A stretch of DNA of 39,205 bases from an uncultured Bacteroidia bacterium (GTDB lineage Bacteria > Bacteroidota > Bacteroidia > Bacteroidales > UBA932). Location: positions 52,802 through 92,006 of the forward strand of contig CADAIT010000017.1 in NCBI GenBank assembly GCA_902788095.1, given 5' to 3'. The notes beneath the pieces are model-generated. The model did no database searches and was not told the DNA's origin. It saw only the letters and a list, made by a program, of their open reading frames with translations. Of this stretch, positions 31,403 to 39,205 are shown in pieces (position 1 is the stretch's first letter; each line of letters opens with the position of its first letter). A program made the position numbers and the translations under genes.

Positions 31403-32869
31403 ATGGCAAAAAATCCTTTGAAACAGCTCGCAGGGGAGACTGCGATTTACGGCTTCAGTTCCATTCTGGCCCGGGTGCTCAACTTTCTTTTCGTGCCCAT
31501 TTATACGCGCATGCTCACCCAGGTGCAGTACGGCGTGGTGACGGAGTTCATGGCCTACATCGCCATCCTGCAGGTAGTGCTGGTACTGGGCCTGGAGACC
31601 GGCTGTTTCCGATTTGCCAACAAGGAAGGGGAGGACCCGCGCAAGGTGTACTCGGGGGCGCTGCTCACGGTCTTCGGCCTTAATCTGGCGTTCCTGGCCT
31701 GCATGGTGGCCTTTTCGGCCCCCATCTCGTCGGCCCTGGGCTACGAAGGCTACCGTTCGCTCGTCATTTATGTGGCGGCCATCCTGTTCTGCGACAGCAT
31801 TACGGCCATCCTGTTCGCCAAGTTGAGGCAGGAGCACAAGGCCGTGAAGTTCGCGGTGTTCAAAACGGTGAAAATCCTCACGGAAACGGCAGCGAACCTT
31901 GTCCTTTTCTTCTGGTATCCCGCCCATGCCTTCCTCGGCGGCCTGCTGTCCCCGGCGCCGGATTTCACCTATCCCATCTTCGCCATCCTTGTCAGCTGCG
32001 TGCTGTGCCTGCTGCTGTTTATTCCGGACATCCTGCACCTGAGGCTCGTTTGGGACGGCCCTGTCGTGAAACGGATGCTGCTTTACAGTCTGCCGCTCAT
32101 GGTCGCGGCGCTTCCGGGTGTCGCCAACGACCTGGTGGATCGTGTGCTGTTCCGCTACTTCGACACTTCTTCCGAGGCCTGGCGTGCCTCCCTGGGCGTT
32201 TATCAGGCGGCCGTGAAGCTTGCGGTCATCATGAACCTGTTCATCCAGATGTTCCGCTATGCGGCCGAGCCGTTTTTCTTCCAACGCGCCCGGGACAAGG
32301 GTTCCAAGGAGCTCTATGCCGTGGTGATGGAGTACTTTACGGCTTTCTGCGGGCTGGTTTTCGTGGGTGTCATCGCCTACATCGACGTCATTTCCCTGCT
32401 GCTGGGCCGGGACTTCCGGGTGGGCATCGGCATTGTGCCGATTATGCTGCTGAGCTACATGCTTCTCGGAATGCTCTTCAACGTGTCCATGTGGTACAAG
32501 CTCTCCGGAAAGACCAACATGGCGGTGTGGATTACCCTCGCCGGGCTGGTGGTCACCATCGTGGTAAACGTGCTCTTCATGCCGCGCTACTCCTACTGGG
32601 CATCGGCCTTTGCACACCTGGCCAGCTACCTTGTGATGTTTATCCTGAGTGCCGCGCTGGGCGCCAAGTATTACCCCATCCACTATAATTGGAAGCGGCT
32701 GGGCGCCTTTTTCCTCCTGATGGGTTTGACCTATGCGGCCATTTATTTCATCGACCTCCGGGCGGGAGAAGCCACGCTTGTGAAGCTGGCGGTCAATACC
32801 TTGCTTGTCGGCGCGTATGGCGCTTCCGCGTGGCTGCTCCTTCGCCGCAGGCCCATTCCTGCCGTGTAG
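31403..32869 (+). CDS. Polysaccharide flippase, Wzx/MATE-like
   Basis: A 488-residue membrane protein with about 14 hydrophobic helices. The N-terminus (LAGETAIYGFSSILARVLNFLFVPIYTRML, in parts) is the typical start of polysaccharide-biosynthesis flippases of the MOP superfamily; these move lipid-linked sugar units across the inner membrane. The length is normal. The in-frame region upstream of 31403 is the shadow of the cyclophilin gene. It may serve the same surface polymer as the SLBB/Wzz pair, though no glycosyltransferases are near. Confidence 0.9.
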   Translation: MAKNPLKQLAGETAIYGFSSILARVLNFLFVPIYTRMLTQVQYGVVTEFMAYIAILQVVLVLGLETGCFRFANKEGEDPRKVYSGALLTVFGLNLAFLACMVAFSAPISSALGYEGYRSLVIYVAAILFCDSITAILFAKLRQEHKAVKFAVFKTVKILTETAANLVLFFWYPAHAFLGGLLSPAPDFTYPIFAILVSCVLCLLLFIPDILHLRLVWDGPVVKRMLLYSLPLMVAALPGVANDLVDRVLFRYFDTSSEAWRASLGVYQAAVKLAVIMNLFIQMFRYAAEPFFFQRARDKGSKELYAVVMEYFTAFCGLVFVGVIAYIDVISLLLGRDFRVGIGIVPIMLLSYMLLGMLFNVSMWYKLSGKTNMAVWITLAGLVVTIVVNVLFMPRYSYWASAFAHLASYLVMFILSAALGAKYYPIHYNWKRLGAFFLLMGLTYAAIYFIDLRAGEATLVKLAVNTLLVGAYGASAWLLLRRRPIPAV

Positions 32870-32875
32870 GCCGCT

Positions 32876-34576
32876 CTACCACTCCCAATCCTTCTTGGCG
32901 AGATATTCTTCCAGCTCAGCGGCATTGCGTGCGGGCTTGCGGTCCAGACCCACAAGGCCGCGGCAGTCCAGCGAGTAGTTTACGCCCATCTGGTCCAGTA
33001 TGGCGAAGGTGTGGTCGAGGGAGGCGTCGAAGCGGGTGTAGTCCTTCCTGTCGCGCTTGCACCACTGGATTTCGGAGAGGGCGCACATGCGGGGAAGAAG
33101 CATGTAATAAAGGTGCTCGGGCGTGGCGATATACTCCGTCCACAGGTTGGCCTGTACCCCCCGGATGTGCTGTTCGGCACCGGGGGCGATGCCGTCGAGG
33201 GGCTCATAGGAATAGACCGTCTCCAGCGGGAGGTTTCCGCCGATGGCGAGGGGTTCTTTGTCGCGTTCGGAGCCCTGGTAATAGTCGAAATAGGCATAGT
33301 TGTAAGGCGTCATGACGGCGTCGAAGCCCTTGGCCGCGGCCTTGATGCCGCCCTCGGTGCCGCGCCAGGACATGATGGCGCTGCCTTCGGCCAGGTCTCC
33401 GTCAAGAATTTCGTCCCAGCCGATGATATTCCGGCCCTTGCTGTTGACGAACTGCTGTACGCGCGCGGTCACGTAATGCTGGAGCTGATGCTTGGCTTCC
33501 GGTCCTTTCGGGAGCCCGAGCCGGCGCATTCTGGCGGCGCACTTGGGGCAGGTGTCCCAGGGGAAGACCGCCTCTTTGTCAAAGGGGTCGAAGCACTCGT
33601 CGCCGCCGATGTGGATGTACTGGGAAGGGAAGATGTCCATCACTTCGGCCAGGACCTCCTCGATGAAGGTGAATACCGCTTCGTTTCCCGCGCAGAGGAT
33701 ATCCTTGGCGATGCCCCAGCGCTCCCAGACCTTGTAGGGGCCGCCGGTGCAGCCGAGTTCCGGATAAGCGGCGAGGGCCGCCACCATGTGTCCGGGCAGG
33801 TCCACCTCCGGAATCACCGTAATGCCGCGTTCGGCCGCGTATGCCACGACTTCGCGGAGCTGTTCCTGGGTGTAGAAACCGCCGTAGCGGATGCCGTCGC
33901 TGCTTTCCATGTCTTTGCCGATGCAGGTGCCGTCGCGCCAGGCGGCCACCTCCGTAAGGCGGGGATAGGACTTGATTTCAATCCGCCAGCCCTGGTCGTC
34001 CGTCAGGTGCCAGTGCAGGCGGTTGAGCTTGTAGGTGGTCATGATGTCGATGTAGCGTTTGGTCTCCTCCACGCTCCAGAAGTGGCGGCTGCAGTCCAGG
34101 TGCATGCCGCGGTAGGCGAAGCGGGGCTGGTCGGCAATCCGGACGCAGGGGAGCACCCAGTCGGCCTTTGCCTTCTTGCCTCCGTAAATGGCCGCAGGAA
34201 GCATCTGCTTCAGGGTTTCGCAGGCATAGACAAAGCCGTTCAGGGCCGATGCTTCCACCACCACGCCATCGGCACTGACGCTGATGGTGTACTGCTCGGC
34301 GGCCAGGTCCGGATTCACCAGGAACTGGAGTTCGCCTTTCCCCAGCGGGCTCTCCCTGCCGGTAGCCGTCTCAAGGGCTTTTTTGAAGCGCCAGACAGCC
34401 GCGGACGACGCGTTGTCCATGCGGGGGTCCAGAAAGAATGCTTTCCCGGCCACGGCGTAAGTGCCCTCCGAGAGGGTGACGTCATTGGGCATGGGAATCA
34501 CGGAGAAGGCCTCCGGTTTGTGCTGACAGGCGGCAAGGATGGCCAGACCTGTGAGGATAAGGGCTAATCGTTTCAT
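32876..34576 (-). CDS. Beta-N-acetylhexosaminidase, GH20, lipoprotein
   Basis: 566 residues. A lipoprotein signal (LAILAAC, Cys16) is followed by a GH20b-like N-terminal domain (about 25-140) and the GH20 TIM barrel (about 150-500). Key motifs are YRGMHLDCSRHFW, LNRLHWHLTDDQGWRIEI, HIGGDECF with the catalytic Asp326-Glu327 pair, and WDEILDG. It releases terminal GlcNAc or GalNAc from glycans such as mucin or host N-glycans by substrate-assisted catalysis. It starts six bases after the end of the chromate transporter pair on the same strand, an unexpected operon partner. Confidence 0.95.
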   Translation of the reverse strand: MKRLALILTGLAILAACQHKPEAFSVIPMPNDVTLSEGTYAVAGKAFFLDPRMDNASSAAVWRFKKALETATGRESPLGKGELQFLVNPDLAAEQYTISVSADGVVVEASALNGFVYACETLKQMLPAAIYGGKKAKADWVLPCVRIADQPRFAYRGMHLDCSRHFWSVEETKRYIDIMTTYKLNRLHWHLTDDQGWRIEIKSYPRLTEVAAWRDGTCIGKDMESSDGIRYGGFYTQEQLREVVAYAAERGITVIPEVDLPGHMVAALAAYPELGCTGGPYKVWERWGIAKDILCAGNEAVFTFIEEVLAEVMDIFPSQYIHIGGDECFDPFDKEAVFPWDTCPKCAARMRRLGLPKGPEAKHQLQHYVTARVQQFVNSKGRNIIGWDEILDGDLAEGSAIMSWRGTEGGIKAAAKGFDAVMTPYNYAYFDYYQGSERDKEPLAIGGNLPLETVYSYEPLDGIAPGAEQHIRGVQANLWTEYIATPEHLYYMLLPRMCALSEIQWCKRDRKDYTRFDASLDHTFAILDQMGVNYSLDCRGLVGLDRKPARNAAELEEYLAKKDWEW

Positions 34577-34582
34577 ATTGTG

Positions 34583-35188
34583 TCAGTAAAGGATAATTCC
34601 AAGTACGGCTCCGGCGATAATCAGCCAGAGGGGGTTCGCTTTCCCCCAGTATCCGGCGGCAAAGGCCGACGCCAGGAGCAGCCAGCTTTTCCAGTCCGGA
34701 AAGTTTTCCGTCACGATGGTCACCTCGGGCGAAAATCCCGTCCATGTAACCTTGAGGATGAGGATGACGGCGGCGGCGCCGATGAGCCCCACCACGACCG
34801 GTTTCACGAAGCGCATGGTGCCGGCGTAAAGGGTGCTGGTCTTGAACTTCTCGTAAAAACGCACGATGAGGAGCATGATCACGAAGGAAGGCAGCATGAT
34901 GGCGAGCGTTGCGGTAAGCGAGCCGCAAATGCCGAGGAAATGGCTTCCCGTGGCGTTTTGAAGGACCTCATACCCCACATACGTCGCGCTGTTTATGCCG
35001 ATAGGCCCCGGCGTCATCTGGCTCACCGCCACGATGTCCGTGAAAACGCTCTCGGATATCCAGGTATGTTCCACCACCACCTGGTTCTGGATGAGGGACA
35101 GCATGGCATACCCTCCGCCGAAGGTGAAGGCTCCGATTACGAAGAAGGTCCAGGCCAGCTGGCCAAACAGTAGCAGAATATCCATCAC
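34583..35188 (-). CDS. Chromate transporter half, second gene of pair
   Basis: A 201-residue, short-chain CHR-family protein with about six hydrophobic helices. The family motifs FGGGYAM (about 23-29) and QMTPGPIGIN are present. Short CHR proteins work as pairs; the partner is the gene just upstream, overlapping by four bases (ATGA). The family can export chromate, but the natural substrate in gut anaerobes is unknown. Confidence 0.92.
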   Translation of the reverse strand: MMDILLLFGQLAWTFFVIGAFTFGGGYAMLSLIQNQVVVEHTWISESVFTDIVAVSQMTPGPIGINSATYVGYEVLQNATGSHFLGICGSLTATLAIMLPSFVIMLLIVRFYEKFKTSTLYAGTMRFVKPVVVGLIGAAAVILILKVTWTGFSPEVTIVTENFPDWKSWLLLASAFAAGYWGKANPLWLIIAGAVLGIILY

Positions 35189-35730
35189 CGTTTCAATCTA
35201 TAACAGGAAATGCTGAACCCCAGCACCATCACGCATATAATTATGTATATGGGAGATACGTTGAGGAAGGCGACAAGTATCAGCGAGCCCGCGGCCAGCA
35301 GCCACGCCCACCAGGTTTTGCAGGACTTGCGGGCCATGTTGATCATGGGGACGGCAATCAGGGAAATCACAACCGGCCGAATGCCCTTGAACGCCCGTTC
35401 CACCCACGGATTGTCCTTGAAGGCGGTAAAGAACATGGCGATGGCAAGGATGATGAGGAACGACGGCGTAATGCTGCCCAGGGTGGCCGCGACGCTGCCC
35501 TTGAAACCGCGCAGCTTGTTCCCGGCAAAAATGGAAATGTTCACGGCCATCACCCCCGGAGCGCTTTGGGACAGGGCTACGATGTCCGGAAGTTCATCGT
35601 CACTGATCCATCCGCGTTTGGAGAGCTCCGCCTGGATGATGGGAATCATCGCATAACCGCCGCCGATTGTAAAAGCGCCGATTTTTGCGAATACCGTAAA
35701 TATTTGCCAGAGCGGGACGTTTTTCTCCAT
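35185..35730 (-). CDS. Chromate transporter half, first gene of pair
   Basis: 181 residues with GGGYAMIP and QSAPGVMAVN, the equivalents of the motifs in the partner gene. I start it at ATG 35730 (MEKNVPLW): the -7 promoter element at 35738-35745 implies transcription from about 35731, so the ATG at 35736 would be outside the mRNA. The message would therefore be practically leaderless. It is divergent from lacZ, with 42 bases between start codons. Confidence 0.9.
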   Translation of the reverse strand: MEKNVPLWQIFTVFAKIGAFTIGGGYAMIPIIQAELSKRGWISDDELPDIVALSQSAPGVMAVNISIFAGNKLRGFKGSVAATLGSITPSFLIILAIAMFFTAFKDNPWVERAFKGIRPVVISLIAVPMINMARKSCKTWWAWLLAAGSLILVAFLNVSPIYIIICVMVLGFSISCYRLKR

Positions 35731-35737
35731 GGTCATA

Positions 35738-35745
35738 CAAAGATA
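35738..35745 (-). promoter_or_regulatory. Promoter -7 element of the chr-chr-GH20 operon
   Basis: TATCTTTG on the minus strand, seven bases upstream of the chosen ATG at 35730. Confidence 0.65.
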
Positions 35746-35758
35746 CAAAAAGTCTTGT

Positions 35759-35766
35759 TATCTTTG
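35759..35766 (+). promoter_or_regulatory. Promoter -7 element of the GH2 gene
   Basis: TATCTTTG, ending six bases before the ATG at 35773. The two divergent -7 elements are only 13 bases apart, so their -33 regions must lie across each other's -7 region. Confidence 0.65.
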
Positions 35767-35772
35767 CATACC

Positions 35773-38700
35773 ATGAAGAAACTGATAACCGCAATACTGG
35801 CATTTTCTGCCGTATTTACCCTGCAGGCGCGCAAATTGGAGCCCTGGCAGGACCCCAATGTCTTTGAAGAAAACCGCCTGCCCATGCGGGCCACCTTCAC
35901 CACCGACCAGCAGCAGACTTTGTCGCTGAACGGCATCTGGCGCTTCCACGGCAGTCCGTCGGTGGAAAGCCGCCTGAAGGGCTTCGAAGCGGTGAATTAC
36001 AACGACGCCTCCTGGCGGGAGATGCCCGTGCCCGGCATGTGGCAGCTCAACGGCTTCGGAGACCCGGTGTACGTGAACATCGGCTATGCCTGGAAGGATA
36101 TGGCGCCCAATACGCCGCCTTTCGTCCCGGAAAAGGGGAATTACGTGGGCCAATACCGCCGTGTCTTCGATTTGGACGCTTCCTGGGCGGGCAAGCCGGT
36201 GTACCTTTGCATCGGCAGCGCCACATCCAACGTGCGTGTGTGGGTGAACGGTAAAATGGTGGGCTACAGCGAGGACAGCAAGCTGGAAGCCCGCTTCGAC
36301 GTCACCAAATTCGTGCGTCCCGGGCAGAATGTCATCGCCATGGAAGTCTTCCGCTGGTGCGACGGCACCTACCTGGAGGACCAGGATTTCTGGCGCCTGA
36401 ACGGCATCGCACGCGGCATGTTCCTTTACACGCGCGAAAAACAGCGCCTGGAGGACGTCCATATCCTTGCCGATGCCGACGGCAACTTGACGGTGGAGGC
36501 GGAGGTGACGGCCGGTATCGCCACGGTGAAAGGCGTTCTTGCCGATGCTTCCGGCGCACAGGTGGCGGCGTTCTCCGCGCCCGTGAAAAAGGGAAAGGCC
36601 CTGGCGCAGGAGACGGTAAGCGGCGTGCAGACCTGGAGCGCGGAAACGCCCCATCTGTACACGCTCAAGGTCAGCGCCTGCAATGCGGCCGGCAAGGTGG
36701 TGGAAAGCACCTCCTTCGACGTGGGTTTCCGCACCGTGGAAATCAAGGACGGCCAGTTGCGCGTGAACGGTCAGCCGGTGCTCATCAAGGGTGTCAATCG
36801 GCACGAACTGGGACCGGAAAAGGGCTACGTGGTGTCGGAGGCGGACATGATCCGCGATATCCGCGTCATGAAGGAGCTCAATGTGAATGCCGTGCGCACC
36901 TGTCACTATCCGGATGACCCGGTGTGGCTCTCGCTCTGCGATAAATTCGGCCTGTACGTGGTGGACGAAGGCAATATCGAAACCCACGGCATCGGGTATG
37001 ACGACGGCGTCACCCTGGCGCAGGACCCGCAGTACCGCGCGGCCCATCTTGCCCGCGACCAGCGCATGGTGCAGCGGGATTTCAACCATCCGTCCGTCAT
37101 TGTCTGGAGCCTGGGCAACGAGGCCGGCGGCGGTCCCAACTTCGTGGAAAGCCGCGACTGGATCAAGGCATACGACCCTTCCCGCCCCGTGCAGTATGAA
37201 CGGGCGCTGCGTACCCGCTTCGACTGCTCGGATATCATGTGCCCCATGTATGCGTCGCCGGAATGGGCCGAGAAATACCTTTCTTCCCAGCCGGAACGCC
37301 CCCTCATTCAGTGTGAATACGCCCACGCCATGGGCAATTCCATGGGCAATTTCAAGGAGTATTGGGACCTGGTGCGCAAGTATCCCTCCTACCAGGGCGG
37401 CTTCATCTGGGATTTCCAGGACCAGGCTCTCTGGAACGGCAAATTCTTTGCGTTCGGCGGCGATTACACCACGGCGGAGCCCTCCGACGGTTCGTTCAAC
37501 TGCAACGGCGTCATCGCCGCGGACCGTTCCCTGCATCCGCACGCCTATGAGGTGAAATATCAGTACAGGAACATTCTCACCGGCGGCACTCCGGAAGCGC
37601 TGCAGGTGTACAACGAGTTCTTCTTCCGCGACCTGTCGGACGTCCGGCTGCTGTGGACCCTGGAGGCCGATGGCGAGGCCGTCCGCACGGGCGTGGTGGA
37701 AGAGTTGGCCGTAAAACCGCAGGAAACCGCGACCCTCAGCCTGCCTGTCGGCCCGCTGGAGGAGTTGCAGGGGACCCTCACGCTTACGGTCCGTTATGTG
37801 CTGAAGAAGGCCTGGCCTCTGCAGGCGGCGGGTTCCGAGCTGGCCTATGACCAGTTGCTGCTCCGGGACCGGCGTCCCGCCCTGCTGGAACCCGAAGGCG
37901 GCCAAGTGGGTGTTTTCGACAGTCCCGGCTCGCTGGTGCTCAGCGGAACGGCGGATGTCTGTGGAACGACGGGGACGCGCAAGACGGTCTGGACGGCAGG
38001 CTTCGACAAAAAGACAGGTGCCCTGCGTTCTTATACGCTGGGGCGGAAGGAGCTGTTGTCGGCTCCGCTGATGCCTTGTTTCAACCGGGCTCCCGTGGAG
38101 AACGACCTGGGCGCCGGCCTGCACTACGAGCTGGGCTTGTGGCGCAAGCCTTCCTTTGAAGTGAAGGACTTTACCGTGACCCCGGAGGATGGGGCCTGCC
38201 TGGTGGAGGTGGAATATGCGCCCATCGGCGGCGTGGCGGCTGTTTCCGTATTCTATCGCGTGGCGGCCGACGGCAGCCTGAGCGTGGTGGAAAGCATGAG
38301 GGACGCAGGCGGACTGGCCGATGCGCCGGACCTCTTCCGTTTCGGCATGCGTTTCGCCATGCCCGGGGCCTACGATACCATAGATTTCTTCGGCCTGGGG
38401 CCTTGGGAAAACTATATCGACCGGAACAGCGCCGCCCTGCTGGGCCGATATCGGCAGAAGGTGGCCGACCAGTACCATCACGGGTATGTGCGTACGCAGG
38501 AGTCCGGCACCCATACGGGCCTTCGCTTCTTCCGCGTGCTGGATTTGGACGGAAACGGCTTCGAAGTGATTTCAGCGACGGATTTCTCCGCCTCGGCCTT
38601 GCCGTATTCCCTGGAGCAACTGGATGTGGCGGCGCCGGAGGGCGATACGGATGTGATGAACCGCAACAACCAGTATGGCGTTCCCCGGCATTCGCTGGAG

Positions 38701-38856
38701 CTCAAGCCTTCCGGGAACACGTTTGTGCATGTGGATGCCGTGCAGATGGGTGTGGGCGGCATCAATTCCTGGGGTGCGTGGCCGCTGGAACAGTATCGCA
38801 TTCCTGCGGCCGAGCGTGAGTTCCGCTTCGTTCTCCGGCCCGTGATCAATTTGTGA
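35773..38856 (+). CDS. lacZ: Beta-galactosidase, GH2 (LacZ type), exported
   Basis: 1027 residues, the normal size of long GH2 beta-galactosidases. A signal peptide (1-19, cleavage near LQARK) is followed by the sugar-binding jelly roll (about 40-220, WQLNGFGDPVYVNIGYAW), an immunoglobulin-like domain, the TIM barrel (about 330-620) with GVNRHELGPEKG, the acid/base Glu450 in WSLGNEAGG and the nucleophile Glu515 in PLIQCEYAHAMGNSMG, then a central domain and the C-terminal Bgal_small domain (about 750-1020). The N-terminal signal indicates a periplasmic enzyme acting on imported galactosides. It stands alone on its strand, divergent from the chromate transporter operon. Confidence 0.96.
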   Translation: MKKLITAILAFSAVFTLQARKLEPWQDPNVFEENRLPMRATFTTDQQQTLSLNGIWRFHGSPSVESRLKGFEAVNYNDASWREMPVPGMWQLNGFGDPVYVNIGYAWKDMAPNTPPFVPEKGNYVGQYRRVFDLDASWAGKPVYLCIGSATSNVRVWVNGKMVGYSEDSKLEARFDVTKFVRPGQNVIAMEVFRWCDGTYLEDQDFWRLNGIARGMFLYTREKQRLEDVHILADADGNLTVEAEVTAGIATVKGVLADASGAQVAAFSAPVKKGKALAQETVSGVQTWSAETPHLYTLKVSACNAAGKVVESTSFDVGFRTVEIKDGQLRVNGQPVLIKGVNRHELGPEKGYVVSEADMIRDIRVMKELNVNAVRTCHYPDDPVWLSLCDKFGLYVVDEGNIETHGIGYDDGVTLAQDPQYRAAHLARDQRMVQRDFNHPSVIVWSLGNEAGGGPNFVESRDWIKAYDPSRPVQYERALRTRFDCSDIMCPMYASPEWAEKYLSSQPERPLIQCEYAHAMGNSMGNFKEYWDLVRKYPSYQGGFIWDFQDQALWNGKFFAFGGDYTTAEPSDGSFNCNGVIAADRSLHPHAYEVKYQYRNILTGGTPEALQVYNEFFFRDLSDVRLLWTLEADGEAVRTGVVEELAVKPQETATLSLPVGPLEELQGTLTLTVRYVLKKAWPLQAAGSELAYDQLLLRDRRPALLEPEGGQVGVFDSPGSLVLSGTADVCGTTGTRKTVWTAGFDKKTGALRSYTLGRKELLSAPLMPCFNRAPVENDLGAGLHYELGLWRKPSFEVKDFTVTPEDGACLVEVEYAPIGGVAAVSVFYRVAADGSLSVVESMRDAGGLADAPDLFRFGMRFAMPGAYDTIDFFGLGPWENYIDRNSAALLGRYRQKVADQYHHGYVRTQESGTHTGLRFFRVLDLDGNGFEVISATDFSASALPYSLEQLDVAAPEGDTDVMNRNNQYGVPRHSLELKPSGNTFVHVDAVQMGVGGINSWGAWPLEQYRIPAAEREFRFVLRPVINL

Positions 38857-38903
38857 GTCCCCGCTTTGTGAGTCCCCGGCTTCGTTTGGAATGCCCGCCG
38901 CGT

Positions 38904-38932
38904 TTGTCATTCTGAGCGAAGCGAAGAATCTT
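38904..38932. repeat. Dispersed GTCATTCTGAGCGAAGCGAAGAATCT element, copy 3
   Basis: The best preserved copy in the window: TTGTCATTCTGAGCG followed by AAGCGAAGAATCTT. It lies about 45 bases before the promoter at 38977. Confidence 0.65.
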
Positions 38933-38976
38933 CCTGCCGGGAAAGTGATATTTTTTGAAAATTTTCCCGGAAAAAA

Positions 38977-39007
38977 TTTGTGGGTTCAAAAAAGTTTACT
39001 ACCTTTG
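38977..39007 (+). promoter_or_regulatory. Strong promoter of the terminal transcript
   Basis: TTTG at 38977-38980, a 19-base spacer and TACCTTTG at 39000-39007, an excellent fit to the Bacteroidetes consensus. The bases after it, CAGTCCCGTTT, are the same as after the tRNA-Ser promoter, which supports a stable-RNA promoter. Confidence 0.75.
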
Positions 39008-39011
39008 CAGT

Positions 39012-39038
39012 CCCGTTTGAAACGAACGGGATTTTTTT
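39012..39038 (+). terminator. Terminator-like hairpin at the very start of the transcript
   Basis: CCCGTT, loop TGAAACG, AACGGG followed by A and seven T. It begins at about the predicted first base of the RNA, so it is either an attenuator or simply a stable 5' hairpin. Confidence 0.5.
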
Positions 39039-39205
39039 ACGGCTCATTGACAATATTGAAAGACTAAAAGTACAAGCAAGTACCGGAAGTTGTAACAACA
39101 ATTTCTTAATTTAAACGAGCGTCAGTTTCTTTAGAGAAACAAAGTTTGTGATGCATTTTTAGCCGAATGCAAGGAAGGCGAACGTTGAGGACCGGAGCAA
39201 CCTAT
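39012..39205 (+). ncRNA. Probable leader of an rRNA operon, continuing outside the window
   Basis: The sequence after the promoter contains CTCATTGACAATATTGAAAG, like the boxA-containing leaders upstream of 16S genes in Bacteroidetes, then an A-rich stretch and a hairpin GTTTCT, TTA, AGAAAC (about 39126-39140). No open frame of meaningful length is present. The 16S 5' end itself is not reached, so this call is inference from promoter strength and leader style. Confidence 0.45.

Larger units (their letters stand above)
38857..39205. other. Intergenic region leading to a stable-RNA leader
   Basis: After lacZ come a twofold GCTTTGTGAGTCCCCG/GTTTGTGAGTCCCCG-like repeat, a copy of the dispersed GTCATTCTGAGCG element and a strong promoter. 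The final 190 bases read as an untranslated leader. Confidence 0.6.

Noticed and set aside
35758-38514. Long open frame on the minus strand opposite lacZ (918 codons)
   Set aside because: It is the shadow of the GC-rich lacZ gene, rich in His, Arg, Gly and Val without any domain pattern; the plus-strand gene has all GH2 motifs.

Overview
The window looks like a chromosomal segment of an anaerobic, host-associated Bacteroidales bacterium with a rather high GC content. The evidence is a BCDGEA Rnf operon with an RseC-family gene in front, the Bacteroidetes promoter signature (TTTG or TTG, 19 bp, TAnnTTTG) ahead of many genes, weak or absent Shine-Dalgarno sequences, an SLBB/Wzz polysaccharide export pair, GH20 and GH2 glycosidases and a RicT/PSP1 protein. 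The many short palindromic and tandem intergenic repeats would fit a high-GC gut lineage, but the species cannot be told from the sequence alone.

Layout. 1-2693: ricT, trmB (interrupted in frame by a palindromic element) and a MerR-type regulator. 2694-3576: a gene-free stretch made of repeats. 3577-4365: a Nif3/DUF34 protein. 4530-13161: one long rightward gene string (zinc-ribbon coiled-coil protein, dnaB, DUF3108 protein, rseC, rnfBCDGEA) with gaps of a few bases or overlaps. 13307-16317: a leftward operon of a lipoprotein alpha/beta hydrolase, a Dcu C4-dicarboxylate carrier and deoD. Then come tRNA-Arg(TCT) and a secreted protein of unknown function on the minus strand. 17803-24205: a rightward string of SLBB export protein, Wzz-like protein, Na/Pi cotransporter and CobW-type GTPase. 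24294-24381: tRNA-Ser(GGA).

24382-30111 is an accessory region, visibly poorer in GC than its surroundings. It holds a repeated tRNA-Ser 3' end enclosing a long hairpin, an HNH remnant, a RelB/DinJ-PIN toxin-antitoxin pair, an orphan AAA ATPase behind twin palindromes, and a leftward operon of two metallophosphoesterases, a HAD phosphatase of the RNA-repair-associated type and a serine recombinase. That operon starts inside a tRNA-like element with an intact T arm, an acceptor-like stem and a 38-bp palindrome. It is the best candidate here for an undescribed system.

30243-38856 returns to core-like genes: a small membrane protein, a cyclophilin-type lipoprotein, a divergently transcribed Wzx-like flippase, a leftward operon of two half-size chromate transporters plus a GH20 hexosaminidase, and a divergent GH2 beta-galactosidase. 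The last 230 bases hold a strong promoter and what looks like the leader of an rRNA operon that continues outside the window.

How the genes work together. Rnf couples ferredoxin oxidation to NAD+ reduction and ion pumping; the Dcu carrier fits fumarate respiration; SLBB, Wzz and the flippase belong to surface polysaccharide assembly; the secreted GH2 and GH20 enzymes fit glycan foraging. All product calls come from reading the sequence by eye; no database search was run.
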